From Flavobacterium sp. A45 (GTDB lineage: Bacteria > Bacteroidota > Bacteroidia > Flavobacteriales > Flavobacteriaceae), in NCBI RefSeq assembly GCF_002001005.1, contig NZ_MUNX01000151.1, forward strand, positions 1 to 64,000: DNA of 64,000 bases. The letters run 5' to 3'. Below the pieces are notes generated by a model. That model was given only the letters and a program-made list of their open reading frames with translations, was not told the DNA's origin and did not search any database. The position numbers and the translations under genes were made by a program. Shown piece after piece: positions 20,929-30,381 of the stretch. Positions within the stretch are counted from its first letter, which is position 1; each line of letters starts with the position of its first letter.

Positions 20929-22983
20929 ATGACGATAAAAAATACCACCCTATCTTTTTTTCTTTTGCTTTCTTTTGCAGTATTTTCACAGAATTCTGTA
21001 GAGAAAACCGACATGGTTAATGTCGAGAAACCTATTTCCTTTTTAGATTCTATCAAAAATTCATTTGTAAAATACGATCGTACTGTTAAAACGGATAGTC
21101 TGTGGATGAATCAAATTGGTAGTACTCTAGACATATACAATGATTTAGAAACAGAAATCAATACGGTTAATATTGATAAAGATATCGACAAAGAGTTGCC
21201 TACGGAATTGTTGAAAGAACGACTGGCAGTGATGGATGCTAAATCTCCTTTTAACATCGAATACAATCAAGGGTTAGAAAATTTAATAAAGTCCTTCCTT
21301 AAAAATAGAAGAAAAGCATTTGCCAATCAAATGGCTGTTGCCGAGTATTATTTCCCTCTTTTTGAAGAGGCATTGGCCAAACTAAACGTCCCTTTGGAAA
21401 TTAAATATTTAGCCGTAGTAGAATCGGCTCTTAATCCAAAAGCGGTTTCAAAAATGGGAGCTACAGGATTGTGGCAGTTCATGTATCACACCGGTAAACA
21501 ATACAAGTTGGATATTGATACTTACGTTGATGAAAGGTCTGATCCTTTAAAATCTTCTGCTGCTGCAGCTCAGTATATGACTAACATGTACACTATTTTT
21601 AACGATTGGGATTTGGTTTTGGCTTCTTATAATTCGGGACCAGGAAATGTAACCAAAGCGATTCGTCGTTCTGGAGGTCAGCAAAATTTTTGGAACATCA
21701 AAAAATACCTTCCACAAGAAACCCAAGGATATGTTCCCGCTTTTCTTGCCACAATGTACATTTACGAATACCACAAAGAACACGGTATTGTTCCCAAAAA
21801 AGCTTTAGTTAGACATTTTGCTACCGATACGGTAATGGTGAAAAAAGAAATGTCTTTTGCTCAAATTTCCAATTTATTAGACATACCAATTGAGCAATTA
21901 CAAGCACTAAATCCTTCCTATAAACGCAATGTAATTCCTAATTATGCTGGTAAAAGCCATTATCTGACTTTACCTTCTTGCAAAGTTGCAGTCTTTACTT
22001 CCAATGAAGATAAAATTTATGCTTATGTTCAAAATGAAATGGACAAAAGAGAGAAGATCAATGAGGGAAGAAAGTCTAATTTTATCAAAGATTCTACAGC
22101 TACTGCATTAGCATCTAATACCAAAGTCAAATATTATAAAGTGAAGCGTGGTGATAATCTTGGTGATATTGCAAAACGGAATGATGTAGCAGTATCGGAT
22201 TTAAAAAAATGGAACCGCCTCAAAGGAAATTCAGTTGCCGCAGGTAAATCATTGAAGATAATCATAGTAAAAGATTCGGATTCAAGCAGTGTTCTATTGG
22301 CTTCAAACAATGAAAAAAATAAAGCTCTAATAGTAAAAGATAATACGAGTATTGCAAGCAAGGAAAATAAAGCAACTGTAGATAAAAAAGATACACTTGT
22401 TGTCAATGCAACAAATTTCTATACTGTTCAAAAAGGAGATAATTTAAATACTATTGCCAAAAAACACAATACGACAGTAGCAGAGATTAAAGAATGGAAC
22501 CATCTTACTTCGCAAAATATAAAATTAGGTGCTTCATTGCAAGTTAGTAATATTGTACCGGTTCCTAATGAAACGACTGTTGCAGTAGCAGCAGTGACTC
22601 CTGAACTTAAAGATATTCAATACGAAGTTCAAAAAGGAGATAATCTTGGAAGTATTGCTAAGAAGTTTGGTTCATCTTTAACCGATCTGAAGCAATGGAA
22701 TAATTTGCACTCAAATAACATAGTTGTTGGTAATTCATTGGTAGTTGCTAAAAACGAAATTGCAATCAACACTAACAATGCTACTGTAGATTCTTTTAAG
22801 AAAAAAGACATCACTACTGCTTCTTCTAAAAATGACGACAGCAATTATTTAGTTCAAAAAGGAGATTCCTTGTTTAGTATTTCTAAAAAATACCCTGGAG
22901 TTACGGTATCCGATTTGAAAAAATGGAACAATATTACCGGTGATGACTTAAAACCGGGAATGGGATTGAAAATAAAAGGATAA
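20929..22983 (+). CDS. MltD-like membrane-associated lytic transglycosylase with four LysM domains
   Basis: Peptidoglycan-cleaving enzyme, 684 residues, exported by an N-terminal signal peptide (ending AVFSQ). The SLT goose-lysozyme-like domain lies at about 130-290, with catalytic Glu165 in AVVESALNPKAVSKMGATG and downstream LASYNSGPGNV. Four LysM modules follow at about 400-445, 496-540, 563-608 and 638-684, each beginning like V-x-KGDNL and containing a KxWN motif, joined by Lys/Ser/Thr-rich linkers. The product probably binds glycan strands in the periplasm. The DUF4837 lipoprotein gene follows after 45 bp, suggesting a shared transcript. Start ATG 20929 gives a clean signal peptide. Confidence 0.92.
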   Translation: MTIKNTTLSFFLLLSFAVFSQNSVEKTDMVNVEKPISFLDSIKNSFVKYDRTVKTDSLWMNQIGSTLDIYNDLETEINTVNIDKDIDKELPTELLKERLAVMDAKSPFNIEYNQGLENLIKSFLKNRRKAFANQMAVAEYYFPLFEEALAKLNVPLEIKYLAVVESALNPKAVSKMGATGLWQFMYHTGKQYKLDIDTYVDERSDPLKSSAAAAQYMTNMYTIFNDWDLVLASYNSGPGNVTKAIRRSGGQQNFWNIKKYLPQETQGYVPAFLATMYIYEYHKEHGIVPKKALVRHFATDTVMVKKEMSFAQISNLLDIPIEQLQALNPSYKRNVIPNYAGKSHYLTLPSCKVAVFTSNEDKIYAYVQNEMDKREKINEGRKSNFIKDSTATALASNTKVKYYKVKRGDNLGDIAKRNDVAVSDLKKWNRLKGNSVAAGKSLKIIIVKDSDSSSVLLASNNEKNKALIVKDNTSIASKENKATVDKKDTLVVNATNFYTVQKGDNLNTIAKKHNTTVAEIKEWNHLTSQNIKLGASLQVSNIVPVPNETTVAVAAVTPELKDIQYEVQKGDNLGSIAKKFGSSLTDLKQWNNLHSNNIVVGNSLVVAKNEIAINTNNATVDSFKKKDITTASSKNDDSNYLVQKGDSLFSISKKYPGVTVSDLKKWNNITGDDLKPGMGLKIKG

Positions 22984-23028
22984 TTGAATAAACTGCAGTA
23001 TATTTGAAGTCTATTCAGACTTTTTAAT

Positions 23029-24000
23029 ATGAATAAAACTGCTATATTATTTCTATTTGTTGTTGTGATTTTTTTTTCTTGCTCTAAGAAAAAAGAAGAT
23101 AGTTCCAGACATTCTACAGGCAAGATTAATTCCATTTCTATTGTGATTGATAATCAATTATGGAATGGTGTTGTTGGAGATAGTATTAGGAATAAATTTG
23201 CAAGTCCTGTTGAAGGCATGCCAAAAGAGGAGCCTATTTTTGATATCAATCAATACCCAACAAATGTAATGGAGGGTTTTGTAACCAAAAGTAGAGTTAT
23301 TATTGTCATAAAGAAAGGTACTGAGAATCGTTTTGTAGTGAAGAAAAACCAATACGCTACTCCACAAAATGTATTTCATATTACTGGTAAATCAGTTGCA
23401 GCACTTTTGGAATTAATTGAAAAGAAAACTCCAGATATAATCCAAAGTATCAAAAAAGGAGAAATAGCTGCTCACTGGGAATTGCTGAAAGACTCTGTTG
23501 TAATTCCAAAAACACTTCAAAACCAATTTCAACTTGATCTGAAAGTTCCAAAGAGCTTTTCTTTTAGTATTAAAAACAGTAATTTCGTTTGGCTAAAAAG
23601 AGAGTTTTCCAGTGGAAGCTCTTGTATTCTGGTTACACAATTTCCCATTAGCAAAGTTAATCTTGAGGGGAATGTTTTGAATCAGGTTGTAAAAATTCAA
23701 GATTCTATTGGTGCAGCCTACGTTAAAGGAGAAGAACCTTTCTCAAACATGTATGTTGATACATCTTATCCACTTTATCTTTCGAAAACTACTTTGGATG
23801 GGAAAATGACATATGAAACAAGAGGGACATGGCGTTTGAAAGATAGTTTTATGTTTGGTCCTTTTGTAAGTTATCTTATAGTTGATCCTAAGAAGAACAG
23901 AATGACTTACCTCGTTGGATTTTGTTATGTTCCTTCCAAAGATAGACGAGATTTCATGCATGAATTAGAAACTATTTTAAAAGAGACAAGGATAAATTGA
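23029..24000 (+). CDS. DUF4837 family lipoprotein
   Basis: A 323-residue protein with a lipoprotein signal (hydrophobic stretch then FFSCSKKK), so probably anchored in the envelope. The body resembles DUF4837, a Bacteroidota-specific family of unknown function commonly found in flavobacteria. It follows the LysM transglycosylase on the same strand with a 45-bp gap, which points to a cell-wall-related role by context only. No catalytic motif was seen. Confidence 0.75.
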   Translation: MNKTAILFLFVVVIFFSCSKKKEDSSRHSTGKINSISIVIDNQLWNGVVGDSIRNKFASPVEGMPKEEPIFDINQYPTNVMEGFVTKSRVIIVIKKGTENRFVVKKNQYATPQNVFHITGKSVAALLELIEKKTPDIIQSIKKGEIAAHWELLKDSVVIPKTLQNQFQLDLKVPKSFSFSIKNSNFVWLKREFSSGSSCILVTQFPISKVNLEGNVLNQVVKIQDSIGAAYVKGEEPFSNMYVDTSYPLYLSKTTLDGKMTYETRGTWRLKDSFMFGPFVSYLIVDPKKNRMTYLVGFCYVPSKDRRDFMHELETILKETRIN

Positions 24001-24006
24001 TTTGTT

Positions 24007-24039
24007 TTTGAATAGTAATTGTTTTGAGCTTTATATTTG
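24007..24039 (+). promoter_or_regulatory. Bacteroidota promoter for the ElaA-like gene
   Basis: TTTG at 24007-24010, a 21-bp spacer and TATATTTG at 24032-24039 match the -33/-7 pattern. The start codon is 36 bp further on. Confidence 0.6.
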
Positions 24040-24075
24040 CAAGCTTAAAATCAGAAAATAATAAAGATTCCAAGA

Positions 24076-24522
24076 ATGACTATAGAATGGAAAATAAAGC
24101 CTTTTGAGGCGCTATCAGTAAACGAATTGTATGATATACTCCAATTACGAAGTAGGATCTTTGTAGTGGAGCAAAATTGCGTTTATCTTGATCTTGATGG
24201 CAAGGATAAAGTCGCTTTGCATCTTTTTGGAACTTTTGATGGTAAAATTGTGGCTCACGCGCGACTTTTCAAATCTGGAATTTCTTTTGATAATGCATCT
24301 ATAGGAAGGGTAACGGTCGATCCAGACTACAGAGACCGAAAATGGGGGCAAGCATTAATGAAAGAAGCTATTGCTGGTATTTTGGAACACTTTGGCGAAA
24401 GACAAATTACCATTGGAGCGCAATTGTATCTCAAAAAATTCTATGAAAGTCTTGGTTTTGTTCAATCCAGCGAAATGTATCTGGAGGATGATATCCCGCA
24501 TATTGAAATGATTAAAGAGTAA
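24076..24522 (+). CDS. ElaA-like GNAT family N-acetyltransferase
   Basis: A 148-residue cytosolic acyl-CoA N-acyltransferase of the GNAT fold. The ElaA-type signature is visible near the start (VVEQNCVYLDLDGKD at residues 30-44), followed by the acetyl-CoA-binding region GRVTVDPDYRDRKWGQALM and a C-terminal LGF strand. The substrate of ElaA proteins is unknown. It has its own promoter and a shared convergent terminator, so it is probably monocistronic. Confidence 0.88.
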   Translation: MTIEWKIKPFEALSVNELYDILQLRSRIFVVEQNCVYLDLDGKDKVALHLFGTFDGKIVAHARLFKSGISFDNASIGRVTVDPDYRDRKWGQALMKEAIAGILEHFGERQITIGAQLYLKKFYESLGFVQSSEMYLEDDIPHIEMIKE

Positions 24523-24555
24523 TTTGCGTCACTTTTTAGCAGTTATATAAATATT

Positions 24556-24602
24556 AAATTGGGTTATTTTTGGATTAGTTATAACCAAAAATAACCCAAT
24601 TT
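24556..24602. terminator. Bidirectional terminator between elaA-like and S41 protease genes
   Basis: Perfect 18-bp arms at 24556-24573 and 24585-24602 around an 11-nt loop, A-rich on one side and T-rich on the other. It lies between two converging genes and can act on both. Confidence 0.85.
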
Positions 24603-24625
24603 TATTTCATCAATTGATGGTTATC

Positions 24626-26263
24626 TCAGATTTTCAAAATTGAATTATACTCCGCTGCAGCGTTTAAAATGCTGACCGCTTTCTTAATTTCAGGATTATT
24701 TTTGATGTAATAATCATAAAGACCTTCTTGATATTGATAACGTTTGATAATTTCATCCAGTAATAAACCTTTAATCTCTTTTTGGTTTTTATCCAATAAT
24801 GCATTTTCTGACTTCTGAAGTGCTGAAAGCAATTGTTGATATTCTACAGCAATTGATTCGTCCAGTTTTTCTTTTTTGGCAGTCGCCAAAGTGTTTTTTA
24901 GGGCCACTTCGGTCTCTGTGTCAAAAGTTATTTTTTGGATTTTCAGATACTGTTTGAAATCGGCATAATCGGCATCAGTGATTACTGGAATTTTTGTGCC
25001 TAAATTTGGATTTTTGTAATAGTAGGAAGTGGCAAAATTAAAAATACCATCGTTTTTTAATAAGGCATTCGCAATCGGACTAGTTTTGGTTTCTTCCATT
25101 TCGATGTCTGGCAAAACACCTCCACCATCATAAACGGTTCTTCCTTTTCTGGTTTTAAAGGTGTTGTAGTTTTTTGCATCGGTTCGGGTAGCCACGCCGT
25201 TTTTGTCTTTATGTGCATAATCCAATGCTTGGATGCATCTTCCCGAAGGAGTGTAATAACGTGAAATCGTCACTTTTAGTTGTGTTCCATAAGTTAATTC
25301 CACAGGTCTTTGTACCAAACCTTTTCCAAAACTACGACTTCCTAAAACAACAGCACGATCCAAATCCTGCAAGGCTCCCGAAACAATTTCGGAAGCGGAA
25401 GCGCTTCGGCCGTTAATCAAAATCACCAATGGAATAGTAGTGTCTATAGGTTCTTTGGATGTTTTATAGGTGTTGTTGTGTTTTTCTATTTTTGACTTAG
25501 TTGTTACAATAATCTCATTTTTTGGAACAAATAGATTGCAAATATTTACGGCTTCATTCAATAATCCACCTGGATTTCCTCTTAGATCCAAGACAATTCT
25601 TTCGGCACCTTCTTTTTTTAATTGTTCCAAAGCTTCTCTGGTTTCAGTTGAGGCTTTTCTGTTGAAATGATCCAATACGATATAGCCGGTTTTATCATCA
25701 ATTTTGGCAAAATAAGGAACTGATTTGATTTCCACTTCGTCCAATACAATTACAGTGGTATTGGTTTTACCCTGACGGATGTATTTGATGTCGATCTTGG
25801 TGTTTTTGGAACCTTTCAATAATTGGGAAGCATCATCTTTGAAATCGGCCAAAGGTGTGTCGCCTATTTGAATGATTTCGTCGCCAGCTTTGAGTCCCGC
25901 TTTATCGGCTGGAAAATTTTTATAAGGCTCTTTTATGATTAGTTTGTCGTCTTTTCGGGTTATCAATGCTCCAATTCCGGTATATTCACCCGTATTGTTG
26001 ATTTTGAATTTGAGTACTTCCTGTTCGTTAAAATAAACGGTGTAAGGGTCAAGCGAAGCCAGCATTCCTTTGACGGCATTGTTCATCAACTCTGCAGGGG
26101 TAGTTTCGTCGACATAATTTTTGTTCAATTCCTTGAATAGCGTCGTGAAAATTTCCAATTGTTTGGCAATCTCAAAATAGTCGTCTTTGAAGCTTACCCC
26201 AACAAACAAAAAGACAGAGGCAACAACTGGAATAATGATTTTTTTTTGGAAAAAGGTACCCAT
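24626..26263 (-). CDS. S41 family C-terminal processing peptidase
   Basis: A 545-residue periplasmic or membrane-attached Ser/Lys-dyad protease of the CtpA/Prc family, which trims envelope proteins from their C-terminus. Visible parts: an N-terminal hydrophobic anchor, a PDZ domain at about 90-170 (GEYTGIGALITRKD, then GLKAGDEIIQIGD), and the peptidase core with RGNPGGLL, the serine in NGRSASASEIVSG and the lysine in SFGKGLVQ. The open frame runs up to 26338, but ATG 26263 (MGTFFQKKIIIPVV) gives a proper leader and begins 2 bp after the upstream DUF4349 stop, indicating translational coupling. Confidence 0.95.
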   Translation of the reverse strand: MGTFFQKKIIIPVVASVFLFVGVSFKDDYFEIAKQLEIFTTLFKELNKNYVDETTPAELMNNAVKGMLASLDPYTVYFNEQEVLKFKINNTGEYTGIGALITRKDDKLIIKEPYKNFPADKAGLKAGDEIIQIGDTPLADFKDDASQLLKGSKNTKIDIKYIRQGKTNTTVIVLDEVEIKSVPYFAKIDDKTGYIVLDHFNRKASTETREALEQLKKEGAERIVLDLRGNPGGLLNEAVNICNLFVPKNEIIVTTKSKIEKHNNTYKTSKEPIDTTIPLVILINGRSASASEIVSGALQDLDRAVVLGSRSFGKGLVQRPVELTYGTQLKVTISRYYTPSGRCIQALDYAHKDKNGVATRTDAKNYNTFKTRKGRTVYDGGGVLPDIEMEETKTSPIANALLKNDGIFNFATSYYYKNPNLGTKIPVITDADYADFKQYLKIQKITFDTETEVALKNTLATAKKEKLDESIAVEYQQLLSALQKSENALLDKNQKEIKGLLLDEIIKRYQYQEGLYDYYIKNNPEIKKAVSILNAAAEYNSILKI

Positions 26264-26265
26264 GA

Positions 26266-27090
26266 TTATATGTTTTTTTTCTTGAAACGTTTTCTTATAA
26301 AATAAAATAGAGCCATTGCTATAATAATAAAAGGCCAAATTTCCAGTAATCCTAAAAAGAAGCTTGAAATACCATAAAATCCGGATTTAAAGGCGTTCCA
26401 TACTTTAGCTCCATAGGAAATAGTAACGCCGCTTTCTTCTGCAATTGTTTTATAAAACTCTATCGTAATTGTGCTCAAAGAGACTTGGTTTTGCATGTAT
26501 CTCAATTGGCCTTCTTTGGCTTCAATTTCTTCTCGAATAGCCGAAAGTTGTGCTTCAATAGCTAACATTTCAGACATTTTTGTTGCTTTTGCCAAAAGTT
26601 CAAGATACCTGTTTTCCAGTTTCTTTTTGGCTTTCAATCGGGCATCAATGTCAATGTATTCTTCGGTTACATCTTGTGAACTAATCTCTTTATTGTCAAA
26701 ATAAGTGACCCCAGTTGAAATGTTTTTTATGAAAGAATCAAAATTTTCACTTGGGATGCGAACCGTTATTCTTCTGTAAATGGAAGCGTATTCTTTTCCT
26801 TCACTATCATTTTGTATGAAGGCTTTTCCTTTTTTTACAGCAATCTTTATTTGTTCATATGTGGTTTCTAAATTATCGGTTTCAAATCTAAGATTACCAG
26901 TCCTGATTATTTTTTGTTCAATGATTTTGTTTTCGGCATTTGGAGCTCCAGAACCGTTGCCTGCTTCAGAAATCATTTTTTTTGACGATAATTTTACTGC
27001 CTCTACTGATATTTCTTCAGCTGCGGCATCAGCTTTTTTACAGCTTAAAAACGTTAAAAATAAAAGGACGACAATTAATTTTGATTTCAT
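26266..27090 (-). CDS. DUF4349 domain-containing lipoprotein
   Basis: A 274-residue envelope protein with a lipobox (FLTFLSCKK, Cys17), a DUF4349 core containing a long charged coiled-coil region around residues 145-210, and one C-terminal transmembrane segment (about 246-266) followed by a basic tail. The family is widespread and of unknown function; its fold suggests a membrane-attached periplasmic coiled coil. It is the first of two tightly packed genes with the S41 protease, so the two may act in the same envelope process. Confidence 0.9.
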   Translation of the reverse strand: MKSKLIVVLLFLTFLSCKKADAAAEEISVEAVKLSSKKMISEAGNGSGAPNAENKIIEQKIIRTGNLRFETDNLETTYEQIKIAVKKGKAFIQNDSEGKEYASIYRRITVRIPSENFDSFIKNISTGVTYFDNKEISSQDVTEEYIDIDARLKAKKKLENRYLELLAKATKMSEMLAIEAQLSAIREEIEAKEGQLRYMQNQVSLSTITIEFYKTIAEESGVTISYGAKVWNAFKSGFYGISSFFLGLLEIWPFIIIAMALFYFIRKRFKKKNI

Positions 27091-27179
27091 AGGGCTAATT
27101 TATTTTTAAAAATACAAAATTAATTTAGATTTCAGCTAAGCGGTAAGGCTGCTGTATAAAATGAATATTTATTGGACAG

Positions 27180-27560
27180 TTATTCTTCTTTTTTTATCTG
27201 CAACAAAAATTTTTCAAACAACTGAATGGTTTTGGTGTTGATTTCCTCATAAGACAATCGGTCTTTGCTTTGGTAGAAAAACATAATCGAATAGGGTTGA
27301 TCCAGATTGTTCAGGAGCAAATGCTTGTTGAGTCTGTAGGTTTCACGTAATAGGCGTTTGAAATAATTACGGTCAACCGCTTTTTTGAAATATTTTTTAG
27401 AAACCGAAACTCCTATTTTTATTTTTTCGCCTTCGCCAAAAGTTCCCGGATTGTAAACCAATCGCAAAGGATATTTAGAAACCGATTTGCCTTCGGTAAA
27501 TAGTAATCCAATAGCTATTTTGCTTTTGAGTTTTTCGTTTTTGGGATAGGTGAAGTTCAT
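27180..27560 (-). CDS. rnpA: Ribonuclease P protein component
   Basis: A 126-residue basic protein subunit of RNase P, which supports the catalytic RNA in 5' maturation of tRNA. The family hallmark is visible as KKAVDRNYFKRLLRE, preceded by KIGVSVSKKYFK. It has its own promoter and is followed by DUF4349 and S41 protease genes. As is common in flavobacteria, rpmH is not adjacent. Confidence 0.95.
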   Translation of the reverse strand: MNFTYPKNEKLKSKIAIGLLFTEGKSVSKYPLRLVYNPGTFGEGEKIKIGVSVSKKYFKKAVDRNYFKRLLRETYRLNKHLLLNNLDQPYSIMFFYQSKDRLSYEEINTKTIQLFEKFLLQIKKEE

Positions 27561-27590
27561 TTTATTAAATACGCTGAGTTATATTAGGCG

Positions 27591-27620
27591 CAAAGGTACA
27601 ATTAATGTACAGTCATGCAA
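27591..27620 (-). promoter_or_regulatory. Bacteroidota promoter for rnpA
   Basis: On the minus strand TTG (27620-27618), a 19-bp spacer and TACCTTTG (27598-27591) fit the consensus, 30 bp before the rnpA start. Confidence 0.6.
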
Positions 27621-27779
27621 CAGACCATTTGGAAAGCTGTTGGGTATAGAATAGAGTCAAAAGTTTCGATTTTATTAGAATTATAAATGATAAATTTTTT
27701 GTAACTTTCTGTTTCGCAAACAAATATGTTTGAATTGATTAATTGCTGGAGTTATAAATAGTGCTAAAGATATATTTCT

Positions 27780-27787
27780 TACTTTTG
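27780..27787 (+). promoter_or_regulatory. -7 element upstream of plsC
   Basis: TACTTTTG matches TAnnTTTG 16 bp before the plsC ATG, so the leader would be very short. No clear -33 element. Confidence 0.4.
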
Positions 27788-27803
27788 TGGCAAATTTAAA
27801 AGT

Positions 27804-28538
27804 ATGCAAAAGTTAATTTCGTATCCCTTATCTTTTATTGTTTTAGTGTTAGTACTGTTGACTTTGGTAGTGTTTCACCCAATTCAATGGATTTGTTTAC
27901 ACGTATTTGGTTACCAAGCGCATAAAAAAAGTGTTGATTACTTGAATTTTATATTACTGAAAATCGTTATCATTTTAGGAACGACTTTTAGTTTCGAAAA
28001 TACAGAAATAATACCAAAAGGAGTTCCGGTGATTTTTGTTGCGAACCATCAGAGTTTGTATGATATTATCGCGATGATTTGGTTTTTGAGAAGATCTCAT
28101 CCCAAATTCGTCAGTAAAAAAGAATTAGCAAAAGGAATTCCAAGTGTTTCTTATAATTTAAGACATGGAGGATCGGTAGTTATAGACAGAAAAGACCCAA
28201 AGCAAGCCATACCTGCCATCAAAAAAATGGCGGATTACATTGAAAAGCATAAGCGTTCAGCGGTGATTTTTCCAGAAGGGACACGCAGTCGCAATGGAGT
28301 ACCAAAAGAATTTGCGCAAACGGGTTTGAAAATTTTATGCAAGAATGCACCATCGGCTTATATTGTTCCCATCAGTATCAATAATTCGTGGAAACTCTTA
28401 AAATACGGAACTTTTCCATATGGTTTAGGAAATCATATTACCTTTGTAGTGCATGAAGCATTCGCTGTAAAAGATTTTGAGTTTAAGGATATCATGCAAA
28501 AGACTGAATCAGCAGTCGTAAACGGAATAAAAATTTAA
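27804..28538 (+). CDS. 1-acyl-sn-glycerol-3-phosphate acyltransferase (PlsC family)
   Basis: A 244-residue membrane-bound acyltransferase that makes phosphatidic acid from lysophosphatidic acid in phospholipid synthesis. An N-terminal transmembrane stretch (LSFIVLVLVLLTLVVF) is followed by the catalytic NHxxxxD motif as NHQSLYD at about 81-87 and the EGTRS motif (FPEGTRSRNG) at about 156-165. It lies 13 bp upstream of an acyl-ACP desaturase gene, forming a lipid-synthesis operon. Confidence 0.93.
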   Translation: MQKLISYPLSFIVLVLVLLTLVVFHPIQWICLHVFGYQAHKKSVDYLNFILLKIVIILGTTFSFENTEIIPKGVPVIFVANHQSLYDIIAMIWFLRRSHPKFVSKKELAKGIPSVSYNLRHGGSVVIDRKDPKQAIPAIKKMADYIEKHKRSAVIFPEGTRSRNGVPKEFAQTGLKILCKNAPSAYIVPISINNSWKLLKYGTFPYGLGNHITFVVHEAFAVKDFEFKDIMQKTESAVVNGIKI

Positions 28539-28551
28539 AAATTTATATATA

Positions 28552-29538
28552 ATGTCTATAAAAAATATTCGTCTAGAAGTTATGCAATTTCTAGAAAACA
28601 AGGTAGAAGGATTTATGGAGCAGTATCTGATACCTGTAGAAAGTATATGGCAGCCTTCTGATTTTTTACCTAATTCCGAAAGTGATAATTTTTTGGAAGA
28701 AGTAAAAGAACTTAGAGAAATCTCCAAAGATTTGCCTTATGATTTTTGGGTAGCCATGGTAGGAGATATGATCACAGAAGAAGCTTTGCCAACTTACGAA
28801 AATTGGTTGATGGAAGTGGAAGGGGTAGATAATCTGGAGAGAAATGGTTGGGCTCAATGGGTTCGTCAATGGACAGGAGAAGAGAATCGTCACGGAGATT
28901 TGCTGAATAAATACTTGTATTTGTCAGGTCGTGTAAACATGCGTGAAATCGAAATGACCACACAACATTTAATCAATGATGGTTTTGATATTGGAACAGG
29001 AAGAGATCCGTATAAAAATTTTGTTTATACGAGTTTCCAGGAGTTAGCTACTTATGTTTCTCACAACAGAGTGTCACAATTGGCAAAAAGTTATGGAGAT
29101 AAGAAATTATCAAAAATGTGTAAAATGATTGCAGGCGACGAAATGCGCCATCATCATGCGTATAGTCATTTTGTTACTGAAATTTTCAAAGTAGATCCAA
29201 GCGAGATGTTGCTTGCTTTTCAATACATGATGAAAGCCAAAATCGTGATGCCAGCTCATTTCTTGAGAGAGTCCGGGAATAAAATTAGTTCGGCTTTCGA
29301 ACATTTTTCAGATTCAGCACAACGTATTGGGGTTTATACCGCAAACGATTATGTTGAAATCATGCAAAAATTGATTGATAAATGGGAAATTGATAAGCTG
29401 GCTGGTTTAACAGACGAAGCTGAAAAAGCCCGTGATTACCTGATGAAGTTACCGGCTAGAATGGCTAGAATCTCTGAACGATTGGTTATTCCTAGTGAGT
29501 CATTTCAATTCAAATGGGTAGAACCGGCGAGATTATAG
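28552..29538 (+). CDS. Soluble acyl-ACP desaturase (diiron, plant-type)
   Basis: A 328-residue cytosolic ferritin-like diiron enzyme that puts a double bond into ACP-bound fatty acids. Two diiron-ligand motifs are intact: EENRHGD at about 110-116 and GDEMRHHHAY at about 195-204, spaced as in stearoyl-ACP desaturases. It follows plsC after 13 bp, so desaturated acyl chains and their transfer to glycerol-phosphate are probably made from one transcript. An electron donor gene is not nearby. Confidence 0.92.
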   Translation: MSIKNIRLEVMQFLENKVEGFMEQYLIPVESIWQPSDFLPNSESDNFLEEVKELREISKDLPYDFWVAMVGDMITEEALPTYENWLMEVEGVDNLERNGWAQWVRQWTGEENRHGDLLNKYLYLSGRVNMREIEMTTQHLINDGFDIGTGRDPYKNFVYTSFQELATYVSHNRVSQLAKSYGDKKLSKMCKMIAGDEMRHHHAYSHFVTEIFKVDPSEMLLAFQYMMKAKIVMPAHFLRESGNKISSAFEHFSDSAQRIGVYTANDYVEIMQKLIDKWEIDKLAGLTDEAEKARDYLMKLPARMARISERLVIPSESFQFKWVEPARL

Positions 29539-29668
29539 ATTTAAGATTGTAGAATTAAGTATTAAGATTGCAGACCCGAGCGATAGCGAACTGGCATAGC
29601 AATTAAGAATTAAGATTTTTTGACATTGCCATTGTAATTGATTTTTGCAATTGAAATTGAAACAACAT

Positions 29669-29710
29669 TGCTGATTTTTGAGGTTTAGACTTTAAAAATC
29701 AGCATTTTTT
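29669..29710 (+). terminator. Rho-independent terminator or attenuator before the HD gene
   Basis: Arms TGCTGATTTTT (29669-29679) and AAAAATCAGCA (29694-29704) followed by six T. It ends only 17 bp before the next start codon, so it either ends the plsC-desaturase transcript or controls read-through into the HD gene. Confidence 0.75.
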
Positions 29711-29727
29711 ATAAACAAGAACAGCAA

Positions 29728-30381
29728 ATGAGTAACCTAGATTTGATAAACAAAACCATCCTTTTTGTAAAAGAACAATTAGCCAATGCCGAAGGAGGTC
29801 ACGATTGGTTTCATATTCAAAGGGTGTATAAGAATGCATTGTTAATTGCGAGAGGAGAAAACTGCGACGAAACCGTTGTTAAACTTGGTGCTTTGCTACA
29901 TGATATAGCCGACAGTAAATTTCATGCTGGTGACGAAACAGTAGGGCCAAAAGTGGCTCGTGAGTTTTTGGAAAGTGAAGGTGTTTCGGAAACTATAATT
30001 TCACATGTTATCCAAATAATAGATAATATCTCTTTTAAAGGAGGAAAAACTGAAAAGACCTTCTCGTCAATAGAATTGGATATCGTTCAGGATGCAGACC
30101 GTTTGGACGCTATAGGAGCCATTGGGATTGCCAGAGCGTTTAATTATGGGGGATTCAAAAACAGATCTATGTATGATCCTCAAATTGCACCAAATTTACA
30201 GATGAGTAAAGAAGAATACAAAAAAAGTCAAGCTCCGACAATCAACCATTTTTATGAAAAGTTGTTGTTACTAAAAGACAAAATGAATACTCAAACGGGT
30301 AAAGAAATTGCTGAACAAAGACATCAGTATATGCAGGGATTTTTGGCTCAGTTTTATGCCGAATGGGACGGTGAATTGTAG
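29728..30381 (+). CDS. HD domain phosphohydrolase
   Basis: A 217-residue cytosolic metal-dependent phosphohydrolase. Metal ligands are visible as His25 and His29 in GGHDWFHIQRV, the His58-Asp59 doublet in ALLHDIADSKFH and a late Asp in QDADRLDAIG, the pattern of the YedJ-like HD family. The substrate is unknown, with nucleotides or (p)ppGpp-like compounds being typical for HD enzymes. The start ATG 29728 lies just behind a terminator-like hairpin. Confidence 0.88.
   Translation: MSNLDLINKTILFVKEQLANAEGGHDWFHIQRVYKNALLIARGENCDETVVKLGALLHDIADSKFHAGDETVGPKVAREFLESEGVSETIISHVIQIIDNISFKGGKTEKTFSSIELDIVQDADRLDAIGAIGIARAFNYGGFKNRSMYDPQIAPNLQMSKEEYKKSQAPTINHFYEKLLLLKDKMNTQTGKEIAEQRHQYMQGFLAQFYAEWDGEL

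Noticed and set aside
29558..29625. A tRNA-like or small RNA gene in the desaturase-HD gap (GACCCGAGCGATAGCGAAC)
   Set aside because: No cloverleaf can be drawn; the words look like a dispersed flavobacterial intergenic repeat.
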